Shown here: piece by piece, positions 62,736 through 64,000 of the stretch
Numbering within the stretch: position 1 is the stretch's first letter
How the letters are laid out: each line of letters begins with the position of its first letter
Origin: Bacteroidota bacterium
GTDB taxonomy: Bacteria > Bacteroidota > Bacteroidia > Bacteroidales > VadinHA17
Length of the DNA stretch: 64,000 nucleotides
Direction: 5' to 3'
NCBI GenBank assembly: GCA_029552825.1
Contig: JAKPDL010000227.1
Span: 186,001 to 250,000 of the forward strand
Notes under the pieces: model-generated
Told to the model about the DNA's origin: nothing
The model's input: only the letters and a program-made list of their open reading frames with translations
Database searches by the model: none
Position numbers and translations under genes: made by a program

Positions 62736-64000
62736 CGAATAGTGATAATCAGGACCAGGGACAGAACAACAAGGAGTACTGTTTTAATATACCATGAGAT
62801 ATAAAGTGGGGAATCGTCGCCATATATAACAAGTGTTGACCAATAATATGGATGGGATAATCGCATATCTGCTCTTTCCAGATAATCCATTCTGGCCTTT
62901 TTAAGTGCCCGACTCTTTCTCATTCCCGATTTAAGGTTTTTGTAATACGATTTTATTATCGAGGCACCAGCCATATCGTCTATCTCCCATAGAGACATCA
63001 CTACTGATTTACTTCCAGATACTATAAAGCCTCTTGCCAGACTGAGCACTCCTTCGCCTGCATAGAGAGTTCCTGTTCCGGTAAAACAGGAACTTAAAAC
63101 AACCATTTTTGCATTCAAAGGTATTCCGTAAACTTCGTAGGGCTTAAGATAAACATCTTCAGCCGAATCCACAGTAGCATTATAAAATATCATTCCTGAA
63201 TTTGCAGGTGATGCCCCGTCGACTATGGTATGCATGGCAAGGTGCACAACATCAAACTTTCCGGCCTCTGCTTTATAATTCTCCAAAGTAGCTTTCTCAT
63301 TCATAAAAAGCTTACCAGGTATTAATTTAGACACGTAAGATGCTTCTTGCTGGGCATATACAAGAGGTGGTAAATCATTGTAATTTTCAGACCGAAAAAC
63401 TGAATCAACAATTAAATTGTCGTATGAAGGTGCAAAAGTGACTGCATTATTAAAAAAAGAAGGCATTCTTCTTCTGGTTTCCGATAGAAGCGTTGCAGAA
63501 TAAGTATAGGATATATCGTATTTTTTTGTGACATAGTCAAGAATATTATAATAAAGGCTTGTATCTCTTTTTTCTGACATTATCATTATGTCGAACGGGA
63601 AAAAGGACAGCTTACCATCGGGTGAAATCACCAGATATTCAGAAATAAGATATTCTTCAACCGGCTTAAGCAGAAACGAATATAGTCTGAATCCATTTTC
63701 CTGAAATTGCAGAAATGCATCTTTTGCATTTCTCTCTTTAACAGGATCGGAAAGCAATTGCCTGAAAGTGTTAACAGTATTGAAAAAACTATCATCAATT
63801 TTAAGAGTTTTAATTTTCAAATATTTATTATTTACAACTATGATATGAAGCAATGTATCATTAACAATATAGCTCAGATAATTTGCTTTCTTTCCGGTAA
63901 GCTCTGGAATAATTTCAGGTGAAACAACCCTGGTATCGTACTTCATTTTATAATAATCAGGGAAATCTTTTTCAAATACTTTAAGCAGAGAATCTTTCCT
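62717..64000 (-). CDS. CHAT-domain cysteine protease, membrane-anchored, N-terminus outside window
   Basis: The frame stays open to the window edge. The 18 codons before the first internal ATG read like the usual run-up to a CHAT domain (LLKVFEKDFPDYYKMKYD), so the gene continues upstream, probably with TPR repeats. The caspase-like domain has catalytic His (HLAMHT) and Cys (LSSCFTGTG), which are 239 and 287 counted from the Met at 63946. A WEIDD motif and HPYYWSTLVIYGD close it. A final helix (about 383-403 on that count) and RYFKKR tail anchor it in the membrane, with the catalytic side probably periplasmic or cytoplasmic depending on the unseen N-terminus. It is convergent with the sigma gene. 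Confidence 0.88.
   Translation of the reverse strand, partial: RKDSLLKVFEKDFPDYYKMKYDTRVVSPEIIPELTGKKANYLSYIVNDTLLHIIVVNNKYLKIKTLKIDDSFFNTVNTFRQLLSDPVKERNAKDAFLQFQENGFRLYSFLLKPVEEYLISEYLVISPDGKLSFFPFDIMIMSEKRDTSLYYNILDYVTKKYDISYTYSATLLSETRRRMPSFFNNAVTFAPSYDNLIVDSVFRSENYNDLPPLVYAQQEASYVSKLIPGKLFMNEKATLENYKAEAGKFDVVHLAMHTIVDGASPANSGMIFYNATVDSAEDVYLKPYEVYGIPLNAKMVVLSSCFTGTGTLYAGEGVLSLARGFIVSGSKSVVMSLWEIDDMAGASIIKSYYKNLKSGMRKSRALKKARMDYLERADMRLSHPYYWSTLVIYGDDSPLYISWYIKTVLLVVLSLVLIITIRYFKKR

Overview
The window is about 64 kb of chromosomal DNA from a member of the Bacteroidota, most likely Bacteroidia. The evidence is: promoters of the TTTG-N19-21-TAnnTTTG type; a protein with a type IX secretion sorting tail; a complete Bat (aerotolerance) operon; a Bacteroidota-style cobalamin uptake operon; DUF349, DUF4105, DUF5106 and DUF5074 proteins; and AT-rich spacers. 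I see no prophage, insertion sequence, CRISPR array or rRNA.

Layout. 1-5.0 kb is an L-rhamnose locus: rhaT, rhaM and rhaA lie on the minus strand (rhaA cut by the window edge), divergent from a GH78 alpha-L-rhamnosidase. 5.0-9.3 kb holds an internally deleted membrane glycosyltransferase remnant, an EamA transporter, an AspT-type transporter and a Tat-type sugar isomerase/epimerase-like protein. 9.7-13.3 kb is a four-gene operon of a lysine 2,3-aminomutase family radical SAM enzyme, two consecutive D-Ala-D-Ala-ligase-like ATP-grasp enzymes and a DUF486 membrane protein. The first about 120 coding bases of the aminomutase gene can fold into an elaborate multi-helix RNA. 13.5-18.5 kb holds a large surface protein with YadA-like repeats and an S74 chaperone tail, then ung and a small lipoprotein.

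18.5-27.3 kb is the MoxR-DUF58-BatA-BatB-BatC-BatD-BatE operon, including an extra small secreted protein. 27.3-40.5 kb is mostly single genes: DUF4105, an M50 protease, an exported PCMT, tRNA-Arg(TCT), a C69 dipeptidase, an AraC regulator, a probable 6S RNA with a consensus promoter and terminator, BioG, YihY, ComB, a D-serine-dehydratase-like enzyme, a divergent peptide deformylase, a GT2 and a thioredoxin-fold protein. 40.5-48.8 kb is a cobalamin operon led by a B12 riboswitch on the minus strand. Its order is DUF4465 (BtuH-like) lipoprotein, T9SS-sorted protein, BtuB-like receptor, BtuG-like propeller, BtuF, BtuC and BtuD.

48.9-52.1 kb holds a transglutaminase-like lipoprotein and a LacI regulator with a palindrome inside its own promoter. 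52.3-58.1 kb is yidC, pyrG and a DUF349 protein. 58.3-64 kb holds a 57-residue membrane protein, a HlyD adaptor with a C39-peptidase ABC exporter, an ECF sigma factor that starts with TTG, and a membrane-anchored CHAT protease whose N-terminal part lies beyond the window.

The strongest candidates for something undescribed are the structured RNA inside the aminomutase gene together with its aminomutase/double ATP-grasp operon, the T9SS-anchored component of the B12 operon, and the sigma factor/CHAT/C39 exporter neighbourhood. All calls come from reading the sequence by eye; no database search was run.
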